Part shown: positions 8,826 through 18,135 of the stretch, piece after piece
How the letters are laid out: each line of letters opens with the position of its first letter
Position numbering within the stretch: the stretch's first letter is position 1
Assembly (NCBI GenBank): GCA_023451395.1
Contig: JAEXZL010000208.1
Coordinates: 1-61,643, forward strand
Length of the DNA stretch: 61,643 bases
Source: Bacillota bacterium
GTDB lineage: Bacteria; Bacillota; Clostridia; Clostridiales; Clostridiaceae
Direction: 5' to 3'
Program-made: the position numbers and the translations under genes
The notes under the pieces: model-generated
The model's input: the letters and a program-made list of their open reading frames with translations, nothing else
What the model was told of the DNA's origin: nothing
Databases searched by the model: none

Positions 8826-8897
8826 CTATATTAATTTATATAATTACAAAAATTGATATAATGTAAAGTATCAGTAATTTAAGATAGGAGTGACAGT

Positions 8898-9380
8898 ATG
8901 AAACACATAAAAACCAATGCCATGAGGCTCCTTGATAAGGAAGGCATTCCTTACACTGTACATAGCTATGAAATCACCGATGGTCATATAGATGGAGTTT
9001 CTGTAGCAGGAAAGCTTCAAAAGCCTATGGAAACAGTGTATAAAACTCTAGTAACAAAGGGTGCAAGCAAAAATTATTATGTTTTTGTTATCCCTGTGGC
9101 AGAGGAGCTTGATTTAAAAGCTGCTGCAAAATCTGTAGATGAAAAATCTGTAGCTATGATACCTGTAGCAGATATAAATAAGGTTACTGGTTATATAAGA
9201 GGAGGTTGTTCCCCTCTAGGAATGAAAAAGGAATATCAAACGGTGATTGATATATCCTGCGAAAATCTTGATTCAATAATTTTTAGTGCTGGTAAAATAG
9301 GTTATCAGATAGAGTTAAAGCCTGAAGCTTTGGCAGCTTTAATTAAAGCTAAAAGGGCTCCTATTATCCAAAATAAATAA
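8898..9380 (+). CDS. ybaK: Cys-tRNA(Pro)/Cys-tRNA(Cys) deacylase, YbaK family
   Basis: Editing hydrolase that removes cysteine from mischarged tRNA-Pro. The 160-residue single YbaK/EbsC domain matches family length. It shows the expected PMETVYKTLVTKG segment with the conserved lysine, a VAEELDLKAAAK helix and the GGCSPLGMKK loop that shapes the active site. ATG at 8898 follows an AGGAGTG site. Its own promoter is suggested by TATAAT near 8857, and a perfect-stem terminator overlaps the stop. Confidence 0.93.
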   Translation: MKHIKTNAMRLLDKEGIPYTVHSYEITDGHIDGVSVAGKLQKPMETVYKTLVTKGASKNYYVFVIPVAEELDLKAAAKSVDEKSVAMIPVADINKVTGYIRGGCSPLGMKKEYQTVIDISCENLDSIIFSAGKIGYQIELKPEALAALIKAKRAPIIQNK

Positions 9381-9410
9381 AAGCTGCACCTTAGTCAGCT
9401 TTTATTGTAT
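9376..9410. terminator. Bidirectional terminator between ybaK and sbcC
   Basis: A perfect 11-bp stem, AATAAAAGCTG/CAGCTTTTATT, with a 9-nt loop. It overlaps the ybaK stop and lies just past the converging sbcC stop, so it can serve both. Confidence 0.8.
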
Positions 9411-9417
9411 CTTGATC

Positions 9418-12400
9418 CTATAACTCAAAGGAAGCATGGCTCCCTTGAACTCCCGTGGTGATTACAAGCTTAGCCTGAATTCTTTCCTTAAGCTCTGGTA
9501 CATGAGATATTATACCTACTAGCCTTCCGGAGCTCTGAAGCTCTATTAAAGTTGAGATTGCATTATCTAAGGATTCAGGATCTAAGGTTCCAAATCCCTC
9601 ATCCACAAACATGGTTTCAAGGCTTATTCCTCCAGCATTGGCCTGAACCACATCTGCAAGTCCTAGAGCCATAGATAAGGAAGCCTTAAAGCTTTCTCCT
9701 CCAGACAAGGTCTTTACATGGCGGCACTTTCCAGTATAATTATCATAAACCTCTAGCTCTAAGCCCTGTTGGGCATTTCCCTTTATCTTTTCCTTTATTC
9801 TGCTTAAAAGATATCTTCCAGAGGTCATCTTTAAGAATCTGGCATTTGCTGCTTCAATTATTTCATCAAAGTACGCTGCCAATACATATCTCTCAAAGCT
9901 TATCCTCTCAGGGTTATTTCCCTTAGAAACTCTAGCAAGCTCTCCAAAGATAAGATAGCTATCTTCCTTCTCAGCTATTTTATTTTGAAGCCTTATTATC
10001 TCCTTAAGCAGCTTTTCATTATTGGTAATTCTTGAGAATAATAATCTTTCCTCTTCCTGAAGCTTCTGCTTCTCTTCTTTAAGTGATGTCACCTTATTTT
10101 CTATGATAGTAATATCTATTGGCTCTAATCCCTGAAGTACCTTTTCTCTTTCTGCCCATCTATCTGTTATGGACTTAAGCTCTTCATTATATGCCTTAAT
10201 TTCCTCATCAAGTCTGACTATTTCATCCTCTGATAGCTTATATCTCTCGTAATCCTGAATATCTTTAAAGCCTCTCTGCCTTACACCCTCTATAAGATCT
10301 CTTTGTGCTTCTTTAAGCTCTTCCTTCCCCCTTCTTAAATCCTCTTCTTTGTTTCTGTTATCCGCTTCTGCTGCTGCTTTCTTATTACATAGAAGATTAT
10401 AATTTTCCTGTGCCTTTTTATATTTCTCTTCAAGATCTTTAAGTCTATTTCCCTTTTCTTCAATTTCCCTGTTTAAATCTTCTAGGGAGAATATTCCTGA
10501 AGGCATAGCCTCCTTAAGCCTCTTTAGAGCCTCTGACTCCCTTTGGTAAAGCCCATAGGATTGAAGATAGGTACTTTCAAGGCTCTTTACCTCTTCCTCC
10601 TGTACTTTTAGCTCTTCTTTATAGTGTTTCTGTCTTTCTAAAGAGTTTTTGAGCTGATTCTCCTTTTCTTTAAGCTTAAAAATTTCATTATCTATAGACT
10701 TAAGCTCATCCTCTAATATAAGCTTTTCCCTTATAACAAAGGATAAAAGCTCCTCCTTTTTAACACTGTCAATGTCCTTAGTAAGGAAGGGGCTAAGCTC
10801 CTCCTTTAAAAGATTAACAGTTTTACCCTGCTCGCTTCCCTTAGTATTTAATTCTGTAAGCTTATTTAACAATTCATTATACAGCTTATTCTTCTCCTCA
10901 AATACCCTTTTACTATCCTTAAGCTCTTCTTCTGTAGGCATACCCTCCATTTTTCTTGCTGGTGAGGGGTGATGTAATGATCCGCATACTGGGCATGGAA
11001 TATTTTCCTGAAGCATATCTCCTAGTATCCCTGCTTGACCCTTTCTATAGATATCCTCCAGATTTTCATATCTTCCTTTAGCATTTTTAAGAACAAGCTC
11101 TTCCTTTAAACAATCTTCTCTGCAGATCTTATAACTATCTCTTATAGAGCTTAATCTCTGCTCCTCAGAGTAAAGTCTATCCAGCTTCCTTTTATGCTCT
11201 TTCTTTTCCTTAAGATCATTTTCCTTCTCCTTAAGGGATATAGATGCACTCTGAAGAATGCCTATTTCTTCTTGAAGCCTTTCTAAATTCTCTTTTATTT
11301 CCACTACCTGGGCAGCCTTCTGACTTTTTCTTTTTTCATTAAGCTTTAAAGTTTTTTCTACCTCTTCTATGGTATGCCTCTTTTCCATAAACTCTCGAAC
11401 CTTTTCAAGATTCTTAGTAAGGTCTGACACTATTGAAGTAAGGGTTTTTCTTTCCTCTTCTCTTCCTTCCTCTCTCTCAAGGCAGAGCTTGCTTTCCTCT
11501 AAAGACATGCTTATAGAATCTAAGTTCTTCCTGCTTTCCTCTAAACTCTTTTCCTTTAAAGATAAATTAACCCTTCTATTCTTCTCATACTCTTCCTTTC
11601 CCCTTAGGGTAAGTGCCTTTCTACCCTTCTCTAAGGCAAATTCATGATTATAGTAATAATCTTTTTTACCCTCTAGCTCAAATCTTCTCATTTCTAAAGA
11701 CTTAAAATCAGAAAGCTCTTTATTTAATTGAACTGCCTTAGTTATCTCCTGCTGATATTTTAAAAGCTCCTCTTCCAAAGCTTGAATAATTTTTGATAGA
11801 CTCCTTCCCTTGTCTTTATCCTCATCCATTAAGACTTTGGACAGGCTTAGAAGCTCCTGTAGATTTAAGTTATCGGAATTTCTAAGACTTATGAAATCCT
11901 CCCTTTCCTCCCAGTTTAGATTCCTTATATTGGTATTCCTCTGTTCTATAAAACTTTTAATGGCATCAGCTAATGCCTTAGCCTTTACCTCAAGGCTTTC
12001 CTGAACCCTTAAAAAGGATTGTGTACCAAAAACCCTTCTGAATATTTCCTCTCTATCTCTGCTTCCGGCACTTAATAGCTCCCTAAATTCTCCCTGAGGT
12101 ATCATAACTATCTGTCTAAACTGCTCATAGCTTATGCCAAAGAGTTCCTGAATTTTTTTGTTTACCTCTGTAACTCCTGTTATAACCTTCCCTTCAGGAA
12201 GTTTAAGTTCAGCATCAGACTTTTGCTCTGTGTACCCCTCTCCTTTAAGCTTTTTCTTTTTTTGCTGGGGGGTTCTTTTTATATAGTAGCTTCTTCCTCT
12301 AATTTCAAAGTATAGCTCTACAAAAGTAAGCCTATCTTCTCTGGCAAAATCGCTTCTGAAATTGTCACTTTCTCTTTCATTACCACTGGCTCTTCCATAA

Positions 12401-12555
12401 ATCCCATAGCTCATGGCATCAAAAATAGTGGTCTTACCTGCTCCTGTAGGACCTGTTATCAAGAATATTTTTTCATCCTCTAATAGGGTAAAATCTATTG
12501 TCTCCTCTTCCGCATATGGACCAAAAGCAGACATGGTGAGCTTTAAAGGCCTCAT
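9418..12555 (-). CDS. sbcC: Exonuclease SbcC, SMC-like ATPase subunit
   Basis: ATPase partner of SbcD in the Mre11-Rad50-type nuclease that opens hairpins and processes DNA ends. The 1045 residues run: Walker A GPTGAGKTTIFD at about 34-45, a Q-loop region (MIPQGEFRELL), long coiled coil, zinc hook CPVC at 521-524, second coiled coil, then signature LSGGESFKASL and Walker B MFVDEGFGTLD near the C-terminus. ATG has AGGAGG upstream. It starts 11 nt after the sbcD stop, so the two are co-transcribed. Confidence 0.96.
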   Translation of the reverse strand: MRPLKLTMSAFGPYAEEETIDFTLLEDEKIFLITGPTGAGKTTIFDAMSYGIYGRASGNERESDNFRSDFAREDRLTFVELYFEIRGRSYYIKRTPQQKKKKLKGEGYTEQKSDAELKLPEGKVITGVTEVNKKIQELFGISYEQFRQIVMIPQGEFRELLSAGSRDREEIFRRVFGTQSFLRVQESLEVKAKALADAIKSFIEQRNTNIRNLNWEEREDFISLRNSDNLNLQELLSLSKVLMDEDKDKGRSLSKIIQALEEELLKYQQEITKAVQLNKELSDFKSLEMRRFELEGKKDYYYNHEFALEKGRKALTLRGKEEYEKNRRVNLSLKEKSLEESRKNLDSISMSLEESKLCLEREEGREEERKTLTSIVSDLTKNLEKVREFMEKRHTIEEVEKTLKLNEKRKSQKAAQVVEIKENLERLQEEIGILQSASISLKEKENDLKEKKEHKRKLDRLYSEEQRLSSIRDSYKICREDCLKEELVLKNAKGRYENLEDIYRKGQAGILGDMLQENIPCPVCGSLHHPSPARKMEGMPTEEELKDSKRVFEEKNKLYNELLNKLTELNTKGSEQGKTVNLLKEELSPFLTKDIDSVKKEELLSFVIREKLILEDELKSIDNEIFKLKEKENQLKNSLERQKHYKEELKVQEEEVKSLESTYLQSYGLYQRESEALKRLKEAMPSGIFSLEDLNREIEEKGNRLKDLEEKYKKAQENYNLLCNKKAAAEADNRNKEEDLRRGKEELKEAQRDLIEGVRQRGFKDIQDYERYKLSEDEIVRLDEEIKAYNEELKSITDRWAEREKVLQGLEPIDITIIENKVTSLKEEKQKLQEEERLLFSRITNNEKLLKEIIRLQNKIAEKEDSYLIFGELARVSKGNNPERISFERYVLAAYFDEIIEAANARFLKMTSGRYLLSRIKEKIKGNAQQGLELEVYDNYTGKCRHVKTLSGGESFKASLSMALGLADVVQANAGGISLETMFVDEGFGTLDPESLDNAISTLIELQSSGRLVGIISHVPELKERIQAKLVITTGVQGSHASFEL

Positions 12556-12566
12556 CGCTTTTCCTC

Positions 12567-13724
12567 CTATTCCTCTTTTTCAACCTTATCTATTACTTCT
12601 TCTACTATCCTTTGCTTATCAGGACTAAACTCTAATCCGGTAATATTTTTATAAAAATCCCCAAAAAGTTCTAGCTTGCTTTTTAATTTAAAGTTTTCTG
12701 AGGCAGAAGTCTTTGAAGCCTCTTCTTTTTTTCTAGATTCCTCTCTGCTTAAGAGCATTATATTAGGATAAACTCCCCTAAGCTGTCCTATGGGATCAAG
12801 AAGCTCCCCTTCATCTGTAAGTATAACATTTATGTAATCCTCTATATTTGCATCTTTATATACCTCAGGCTTTAAAAGCTCTTTAAGCTTTCCCTTAATT
12901 TTTCTCATATCTCTTCTAGGAGAAAGCTCATGAAGCTCCACAGAGGAATTTCCTTCACAATCAATATTTACTATTGCAACACTTTTTTTATGATTAACCT
13001 CAGAAAAGGAGTATTTTAAAAGAGATCCAGAATATCTTATATTGTCACAGCCAACTCTCTGAGGTCCATGGAGATGTCCTAAAGCTGTATAAGTAAAGCC
13101 ATTAAAATTTTCTGCCTTAACATACTCTGTACCTCCTATAGATAGAGGTCTTTCTGATTCACTTAGCTCCGGCTCTTGAGAACCTATGACAAAGCCATGA
13201 TATACCATTATGCTTCTTTCTCCCTCTACCTTTAATGCATTAACCCTTTCTAAAATGCACCTAAGGGCATCTTCATGACACCTTATATCCTCTCTTTTGT
13301 AAAGCTCTCTCACCACAGGAGGATCTGCATAAGGAACTAAATAAAAGCTAACAGGACCATATTCATCTCTTAAGGTTACTTTTTTTATTTCTTCTCTTAA
13401 ATTTCCCTCTATATAAAGCCCTCTGGCGTTTAATAAGGAACTGCCAAAGCCTAACCTTTCTGGACTGTCATGATTGCCTGCAATGGCTAATATAGGTATC
13501 TTAAGGTCTAAAAGTATCCTGGAAAAGGTCTTATCTAGTAGCTCTACTGCCTCTACAGGTGCCACGGACCTATCATACAAATCCCCTGCAATAACAAGAG
13601 CATCAGGTCTTTCCTTCTCCATTAGAGCAATAAGCTGCTCTAGTATAAACTCCTGATCCTCGGTCATATAAAATTCATTTACTATCTTACCTATATGCCA
13701 GTCTCCAGTATGAATAAATTTCAT
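12567..13724 (-). CDS. sbcD: Exonuclease SbcD, Mre11-like nuclease subunit
   Basis: Metallophosphoesterase nuclease that works with SbcC. The 385 residues begin with the motif-I sequence MKFIHTGDWHIGK, followed by GDLYDR, GNHDSPER and GHLHGPQ, the metal-ligand motifs of the calcineurin-like fold. The start chosen is ATG at 13722-13724, right at the conserved N-terminus. The frame remains open for 46 more codons, but these run antisense through a terminator and the 40-residue gene and are not credible. Confidence 0.95.
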   Translation of the reverse strand: MKFIHTGDWHIGKIVNEFYMTEDQEFILEQLIALMEKERPDALVIAGDLYDRSVAPVEAVELLDKTFSRILLDLKIPILAIAGNHDSPERLGFGSSLLNARGLYIEGNLREEIKKVTLRDEYGPVSFYLVPYADPPVVRELYKREDIRCHEDALRCILERVNALKVEGERSIMVYHGFVIGSQEPELSESERPLSIGGTEYVKAENFNGFTYTALGHLHGPQRVGCDNIRYSGSLLKYSFSEVNHKKSVAIVNIDCEGNSSVELHELSPRRDMRKIKGKLKELLKPEVYKDANIEDYINVILTDEGELLDPIGQLRGVYPNIMLLSREESRKKEEASKTSASENFKLKSKLELFGDFYKNITGLEFSPDKQRIVEEVIDKVEKEE

Positions 13725-13763
13725 AAAAATCACCCTAATCATATATTTATATTTTATTATAAC

Positions 13764-13809
13764 AAAAAATGCCTTGCACAGCTTATAAAATCGCTTTACA
13801 AGGCATTTG
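13764..13809 (-). terminator. Terminator between the 40-residue peptide gene and sbcD
   Basis: On the minus strand AAATGCCTTG pairs with CAAGGCATTT, followed by a T-rich run. It should separate the small upstream gene from sbcDC. Confidence 0.75.
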
Positions 13810-13815
13810 GGATTT

Positions 13816-13938
13816 TTAGTTATTTTTTGTTTTATTTTGTTCTTCCTTACTGAATTTTGCAAATTTAATGTTTAGGTAAACTGTTATTGCAATAAATGCA
13901 GCTATTACTACTGCTATGGTAATATCCATTGATGACAT
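13816..13938 (-). CDS. 40-residue single-span membrane peptide
   Basis: A short ORF with start ATG at 13936-13938 behind GGAGGG. The product begins MSSMDITIAVVIAAFIAITV, continues YLNIKFAKF and ends in a charged tail (SKEEQNKTKNN). It would span the membrane once with a cytoplasmic basic tail. A terminator follows and a hairpin precedes the ribosome binding site. It is too short for routine gene calling; codon use and signals look real. No family recognised. Confidence 0.65.
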   Translation of the reverse strand: MSSMDITIAVVIAAFIAITVYLNIKFAKFSKEEQNKTKNN

Positions 13939-13948
13939 TCTTATCCCT

Positions 13949-13980
13949 CCTTCTTATCAGTATTTATACTGGTAAGAAGG
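13949..13980 (-). promoter_or_regulatory. Hairpin at the end of the 123-codon ORF and before the small peptide
   Basis: CCTTCTTACCAGTAT pairs with ATACTGATAAGAAGG with little loop, immediately before the GGAGGG of the 40-residue gene. The stop codon of the upstream ORF lies inside the stem. There is no T-run, so a role in translational coupling or RNA processing is as likely as termination. Confidence 0.45.
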
Positions 13981-14335
13981 GGTTTCCCTTATATTTACTT
14001 CCATGAAAGCATTTTATTTTAAAGCGTTTAAAATAAATCCTAAAATCCTTAAAATGAACCCTTATAAAATAAATATACTTTTGCTGTTTTATAAGATCTT
14101 TGCAGAAGGAATATAATATTAAAAAGCTGCATAAAAAACCGAGCTTATCCCTTAAACTCATTCCCCCTGGGATTTCTGTCTCGGAGATGGTGCTTAAAGT
14201 AATTAAAGCTTGAGTGCTTTCTGATCTATTCCTTAAAGCTACAGTATCACTGGGAGAAAAGAGCAAAGCAAATTTCATAATAGCTATTATTATTAAAACT
14301 ATAGTAAGTAGCTTATAAAATCTCCTTTTGCTCAA
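13964..14335 (-). CDS. Hypothetical protein with N-terminal membrane segment
   Basis: A 123-residue ORF starting at TTG 14333-14335, with AAGGAGAG 6 nt upstream and 21 nt after the pepT stop. Residues about 8-27 are hydrophobic (LLTIVLIIIAIMKFALLF). A middle segment, ALITLSTISETEIPGGMSLRDKLGF, precedes a second hydrophobic stretch (LCSFLILYSF), and the tail is basic. It is probably a small membrane protein expressed with pepT. Function unknown. Its last codons fold into the hairpin at 13949-13980. Confidence 0.55.
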   Translation of the reverse strand: MSKRRFYKLLTIVLIIIAIMKFALLFSPSDTVALRNRSESTQALITLSTISETEIPGGMSLRDKLGFLCSFLILYSFCKDLIKQQKYIYFIRVHFKDFRIYFKRFKIKCFHGSKYKGNPFLPV

Positions 14336-14356
14336 GAAAATCTCTCCTTAAATTCA

Positions 14357-15577
14357 TTATCTTGTATATATCTCAACTATTTTAAGTATAACCTCACAAG
14401 CCTTTTCCATAACTTCTAAACAAGCATACTCATATTTTCCATGATAGTTTTCTCCACCAGTAAATATATTAGGTGTGGGAAGTCCCATATAGGATAATCT
14501 TGCTCCGTCTGTACCACCTCTTATAGGTACCATTCTAGGGGTAACTCCTACCTCTTTCATAGCCTTTTCAGCATTTTCTACCACATACCAAACAGGCTTT
14601 ATCTTTTCCTTCATGTTTCTATACTGTTCTTTTATTGTAACTTCCACTGTACCAGCACCATATTTTTCATTAAGCTTTTCTTCTATTTCTTTCATTTTCT
14701 TATTTCTAGCATCAAAGCTATCATCAAAGAAATCTCTTATTATAAAGCCCATGGAGGTGTTTTCTTCATCTCCCTTAATATCTGTAAGGTGATAGAAGCC
14801 TTCATAGCCCTCAGTATTAGCAGGTATTTCATTGGGAAGCATATTTAAAAATTCATTAGCTATAAGCATGGAGTTTTTCATCTTATTCTTTGCTGAACCT
14901 GGGTGCACATTTCTTCCATGTATTATAACCTTAACCCCTGAAGCATTGAAATTTTCACATTCAAGCTCTCCTTCAGGACCTCCGTCCATAGTATAAGCTA
15001 AGTCTGCATTGAAGAAGTCAACATCAAAGTGGTCTGCTCCTTCACCTATTTCCTCATCAGGAGTAAAGCCTATTTTGATATTTCCGTGTTTAAAATCAGG
15101 ATTTTTCATTATATATTCAACGGCAGTTACTATTTCTGATAATCCTGCCTTATCGTCAGCTCCTAAAAGAGTTGTTCCATCAGTGGTTATAAGGGTCTTT
15201 CCTACATAATTCTTTAACTCAGGAAAATCCTTTGGTGACAGAACTACATTTAGTTCCTTATTAAGAACTATGTCCTTGCCATCATAATTATCTACCTTTT
15301 GAGGATTAACATTTTTTCCTGACATATCTGGTGAAGTATCCATATGTGCAATAAAACCTATAGTGGGAACTTCCTTATCAATATTTGATGGTATTGATGC
15401 ATAAACATATCCATGTTCACTTAAGGTTACATCTTTTACCCCAAGCTCCTTTAACTCCTCATAGAGCATCTTTGCTAAAACAAGCTGCTCTGGAGTACTG
15501 GGAGTAGTACCAGTACTATCATTGGATGTGGTTTCTAACTTTACATATCTTAAAAATCTTTCTAATAAATTGGACAT
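14357..15577 (-). CDS. pepT: Peptidase T (tripeptide aminopeptidase)
   Basis: Cytosolic M20B zinc aminopeptidase that removes the N-terminal residue from tripeptides. The 406 residues match PepT. They contain the zinc-ligand motifs GFIAHMDTSPD, GADDKAG and TPDEEIGEGADHF, then DGGPEGELECENFNA, and near the C-terminus RGGTDGARLS followed by GGENYHGKYEY. ATG at 15575-15577 follows AAGGAG. It is probably the first gene of a short unit with the 123-codon ORF. Confidence 0.96.
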   Translation of the reverse strand: MSNLLERFLRYVKLETTSNDSTGTTPSTPEQLVLAKMLYEELKELGVKDVTLSEHGYVYASIPSNIDKEVPTIGFIAHMDTSPDMSGKNVNPQKVDNYDGKDIVLNKELNVVLSPKDFPELKNYVGKTLITTDGTTLLGADDKAGLSEIVTAVEYIMKNPDFKHGNIKIGFTPDEEIGEGADHFDVDFFNADLAYTMDGGPEGELECENFNASGVKVIIHGRNVHPGSAKNKMKNSMLIANEFLNMLPNEIPANTEGYEGFYHLTDIKGDEENTSMGFIIRDFFDDSFDARNKKMKEIEEKLNEKYGAGTVEVTIKEQYRNMKEKIKPVWYVVENAEKAMKEVGVTPRMVPIRGGTDGARLSYMGLPTPNIFTGGENYHGKYEYACLEVMEKACEVILKIVEIYTR

Positions 15578-15767
15578 TTTATCACTCCTTAGTTAATTTC
15601 ATTTCCTTATTATTATTTAAAGGCTGTATAGCCCTTACTCACTTAGATATAAAATAGTTCACACCCAAATTATACCACATCAGTAAAGGAATGATTAGCC
15701 TTTTCATCTTTTGGTTATAATTATTACTACTAAATAATTTTACACCTATTTTTGTAAGGAGGATATA

Positions 15768-16952
15768 ATGGAAAGGAAATTTTTTCTTAAAAGCTTTAGA
15801 GAAAAACTCATAGCCAATATACTTTTAATTATGCTGAGCCTTTTTATAGTTATTAGTGCCTTTTCTTATAATATATTTTTAAAAAGCTACGGTGATCTTA
15901 TTGTTACAGGAAATTACTCTGAGGCCTTAAATCTTCAGGAAAGTCATCTTAAATTCAATCCTTTTAAAGCTGTTCTCTTTAACCGAGATCAGGATAGGCT
16001 TATTTCACTCTATCTTCAAGAACTTAATTTAAGCTACGAGGATGAGAAACTGTCAGAAAAAGATTTTATAGGTATTTTAAAGGGTCTGGATATTCTTACA
16101 GATGATGCTATAGTTGATGTATATAAATCAAATCTAAAAACTGAGGTTGAAGCAGATCTAAGCTATAATAAAGCTCTGTCCTTCCTTAAAGATAAGGCTT
16201 ACCCTAAGGCTTTAGAAGCCTTAAAGAAAATTCCCGAGTACTCCTCTCTTTACCAGAAGGCTAGTACAAAAAAAGAGGAGATTTTAGGTGATTATAAGGC
16301 AGATCTTCTTTCGCTTTCTAAAAGCTACGCAGAAAAAGATTATTATTCTAAAGCTATAACTGCCTTAGAAGAATATATAAGCTACAATTCAGAGGATAAA
16401 TCCATAACTGATGAAATAGAAAGCTTAAAGAATAAAAGATCTGAATATCTAAAAAATAAGGAAGGCTCTCAGGCAGCAGCATCTTCTTCTGTGATAAGCC
16501 TCCTAGACATAGCCACTGAGGATAAAACCTCTATTGAGTCTCATATAAATGGACTAGGATTAACAAGCAACACCCCTTATCTAGCCTGGGTAAGCACCAA
16601 AAATCAAATGACCTATATCTTTCAAGGACGAGATAAGGCCTGGCAGCTTACTGATAAATTTAAATGTTCTACAGGCATAAAGGGCTATGAAACTCCTTTA
16701 GGTATATTTACTATGAATGGAGACAAAGACACCTGGTTTTTTAATGAAAAATATAATGATGGAGCTAAATACTGGACTAGAATAAATGGTGTATATCTCT
16801 TTCATTCAATTCCCTTTGATAAAAGTCAAAGTCAGGTAACTGATAGTATTTTAGGTGAGCCTAGATCTCACGGCTGCATAAGACTTTCTGTAGAAAATGC
16901 AAAATGGATATACGATAATTTAACAAAGGGTACTACAGTGGTAGTCAGATAA
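15768..16952 (+). CDS. L,D-transpeptidase (YkuD) with N-terminal anchor and helical repeats
   Basis: A 394-residue extracytoplasmic cell-wall enzyme. Residues about 13-33 form a signal anchor. About 45-235 are helical, with TPR-like segments (ALNLQESHLKF, SKAITALEEYISY). A low-complexity linker (AAASSSV) follows, then a YkuD domain from about 270 that ends with HSIP and SHGCIRLS, where C370 is the catalytic cysteine. Such enzymes form 3-3 peptidoglycan crosslinks or attach proteins. ATG follows AAGGAGG. The gene is monocistronic between divergent and convergent neighbours. Confidence 0.9.
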   Translation: MERKFFLKSFREKLIANILLIMLSLFIVISAFSYNIFLKSYGDLIVTGNYSEALNLQESHLKFNPFKAVLFNRDQDRLISLYLQELNLSYEDEKLSEKDFIGILKGLDILTDDAIVDVYKSNLKTEVEADLSYNKALSFLKDKAYPKALEALKKIPEYSSLYQKASTKKEEILGDYKADLLSLSKSYAEKDYYSKAITALEEYISYNSEDKSITDEIESLKNKRSEYLKNKEGSQAAASSSVISLLDIATEDKTSIESHINGLGLTSNTPYLAWVSTKNQMTYIFQGRDKAWQLTDKFKCSTGIKGYETPLGIFTMNGDKDTWFFNEKYNDGAKYWTRINGVYLFHSIPFDKSQSQVTDSILGEPRSHGCIRLSVENAKWIYDNLTKGTTVVVR

Positions 16953-16989
16953 TAAAAAAAGAGTAAAAAATACTGATATGAATAGGAGC

Positions 16990-17029
16990 TCCTGCAAAGA
17001 ATATCTTATCTTCGTAGAAGCTCCCATAC
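16990..17029. terminator. Hairpin between the transpeptidase and yhaM genes
   Basis: GGAGCTCCTGC and GTAGAAGCTCC form an 11-bp stem with one mismatch between two convergent genes. The T-tract on the minus side is displaced, so termination efficiency is uncertain. Confidence 0.5.
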
Positions 17030-17059
17030 TTGTTTATATTTATTTAAAATCACTGTCTC

Positions 17060-18019
17060 TTATATGCCCTTAGGCTTATAAATTCTTCTGTTTTCTAAGG
17101 ACCACAGTCTTTCAGAAAAACTTCCAGGTTCAACATCCTCTACTATTTTTCTCATATCAAACATCCTAGCATCTATCATATCTATATGATGAAGAATTTC
17201 AGCCTCTGGTATCATAGGCCTAACAGGGCTTCCATATTCCGGTTCATAGTGATGTGATAGTATCATGTGCTGAAGGAGCATGACAATTTCTTTATCTATA
17301 TTAAGCTCTCTAGCCACAAGCTCTAATTTTTTTATACCCTGAGTTATATGACCAAGAAGTGTACCTTCTACGGTATAATCATTTACTATACCAAGATCAC
17401 TAGAATCCATCTCCTCCATTTTTGCAAGATCATGGAGTATAATACCTCCATAAACTAAATCCCTATTTAAAAAATTATAAAGCTCCGTAATCTTTTCTCC
17501 TAGTCTCAGCATTGATAATATATGATACAAGAGCCCAGTCCTAATAGCATGGTGGTTTTTCTTTGCAGCAGGATAATACATAAGCTTATCCTTATAACCT
17601 TCAAAGATTCTTCCTACCAAAAGCTTAATCTGAGGGTTTTTCATTCCTGATATATACTCCATGATTTCCTTATACATAGACTCTGGCTCAAAAGGAGCCG
17701 ATGCTACGAAATCCTGTATATTTACCTCATCTCTTTCCTCTATGGCCCTTATTATTTCAATTCTTAGTTGGGAATTTCCCTGCCAGGAGGTTACTAAAGC
17801 CTTTACTTTAACTAGAATCTGACTCTTAAGCTCTTCTTGATGTGCCTCAGTAACATCCCAAAGCTTGGCGTTTATCTCTCCGGTCTTATCCGAGAGTACA
17901 ATATCCATGTACTTTTTTCCGTTAGAACCAAGCTTCACCTCCAGCTGCTTTATAAGATAAAAACCGATAATAACCTCATTTACCTGAAATTCGTTGATTT
18001 TTTTAGGCTCTAAAGTCAT
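17060..18019 (-). CDS. yhaM: 3'-5' exoribonuclease YhaM family
   Basis: A 319-residue nuclease with an N-terminal OB-fold (about 10-90: EVIIGFYLIKQLEVK, GKKYMDIVLSDKTGEINAKLWD) and a C-terminal HD phosphohydrolase domain. The HD residues are visible in HHAIRTGLLYHILSML, GGIILHDLAKMEEM and HMILSHH. Members of this family trim RNA and single-stranded DNA from the 3' end. ATG at 18017-18019 follows AAGGAGGGG. It is divergently arranged with cca across 116 bp. Confidence 0.92.
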   Translation of the reverse strand: MTLEPKKINEFQVNEVIIGFYLIKQLEVKLGSNGKKYMDIVLSDKTGEINAKLWDVTEAHQEELKSQILVKVKALVTSWQGNSQLRIEIIRAIEERDEVNIQDFVASAPFEPESMYKEIMEYISGMKNPQIKLLVGRIFEGYKDKLMYYPAAKKNHHAIRTGLLYHILSMLRLGEKITELYNFLNRDLVYGGIILHDLAKMEEMDSSDLGIVNDYTVEGTLLGHITQGIKKLELVARELNIDKEIVMLLQHMILSHHYEPEYGSPVRPMIPEAEILHHIDMIDARMFDMRKIVEDVEPGSFSERLWSLENRRIYKPKGI

Positions 18020-18135
18020 GCTACCCCTCCTTATATATTTTTTAATTTATTATATATAGGTTACTATTTATTAACTTGTGTTTTCAACAACTTTTTAGGA
18101 AAATATACACATAGAGAAAAATTGGAGGCGATTTT

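Noticed and set aside
13725..13862. Extended N-terminus of sbcD
   Set aside because: The extra 46 codons overlap the terminator and the 40-residue gene in another frame, while the SbcD family begins at MKFIHTGDWH.
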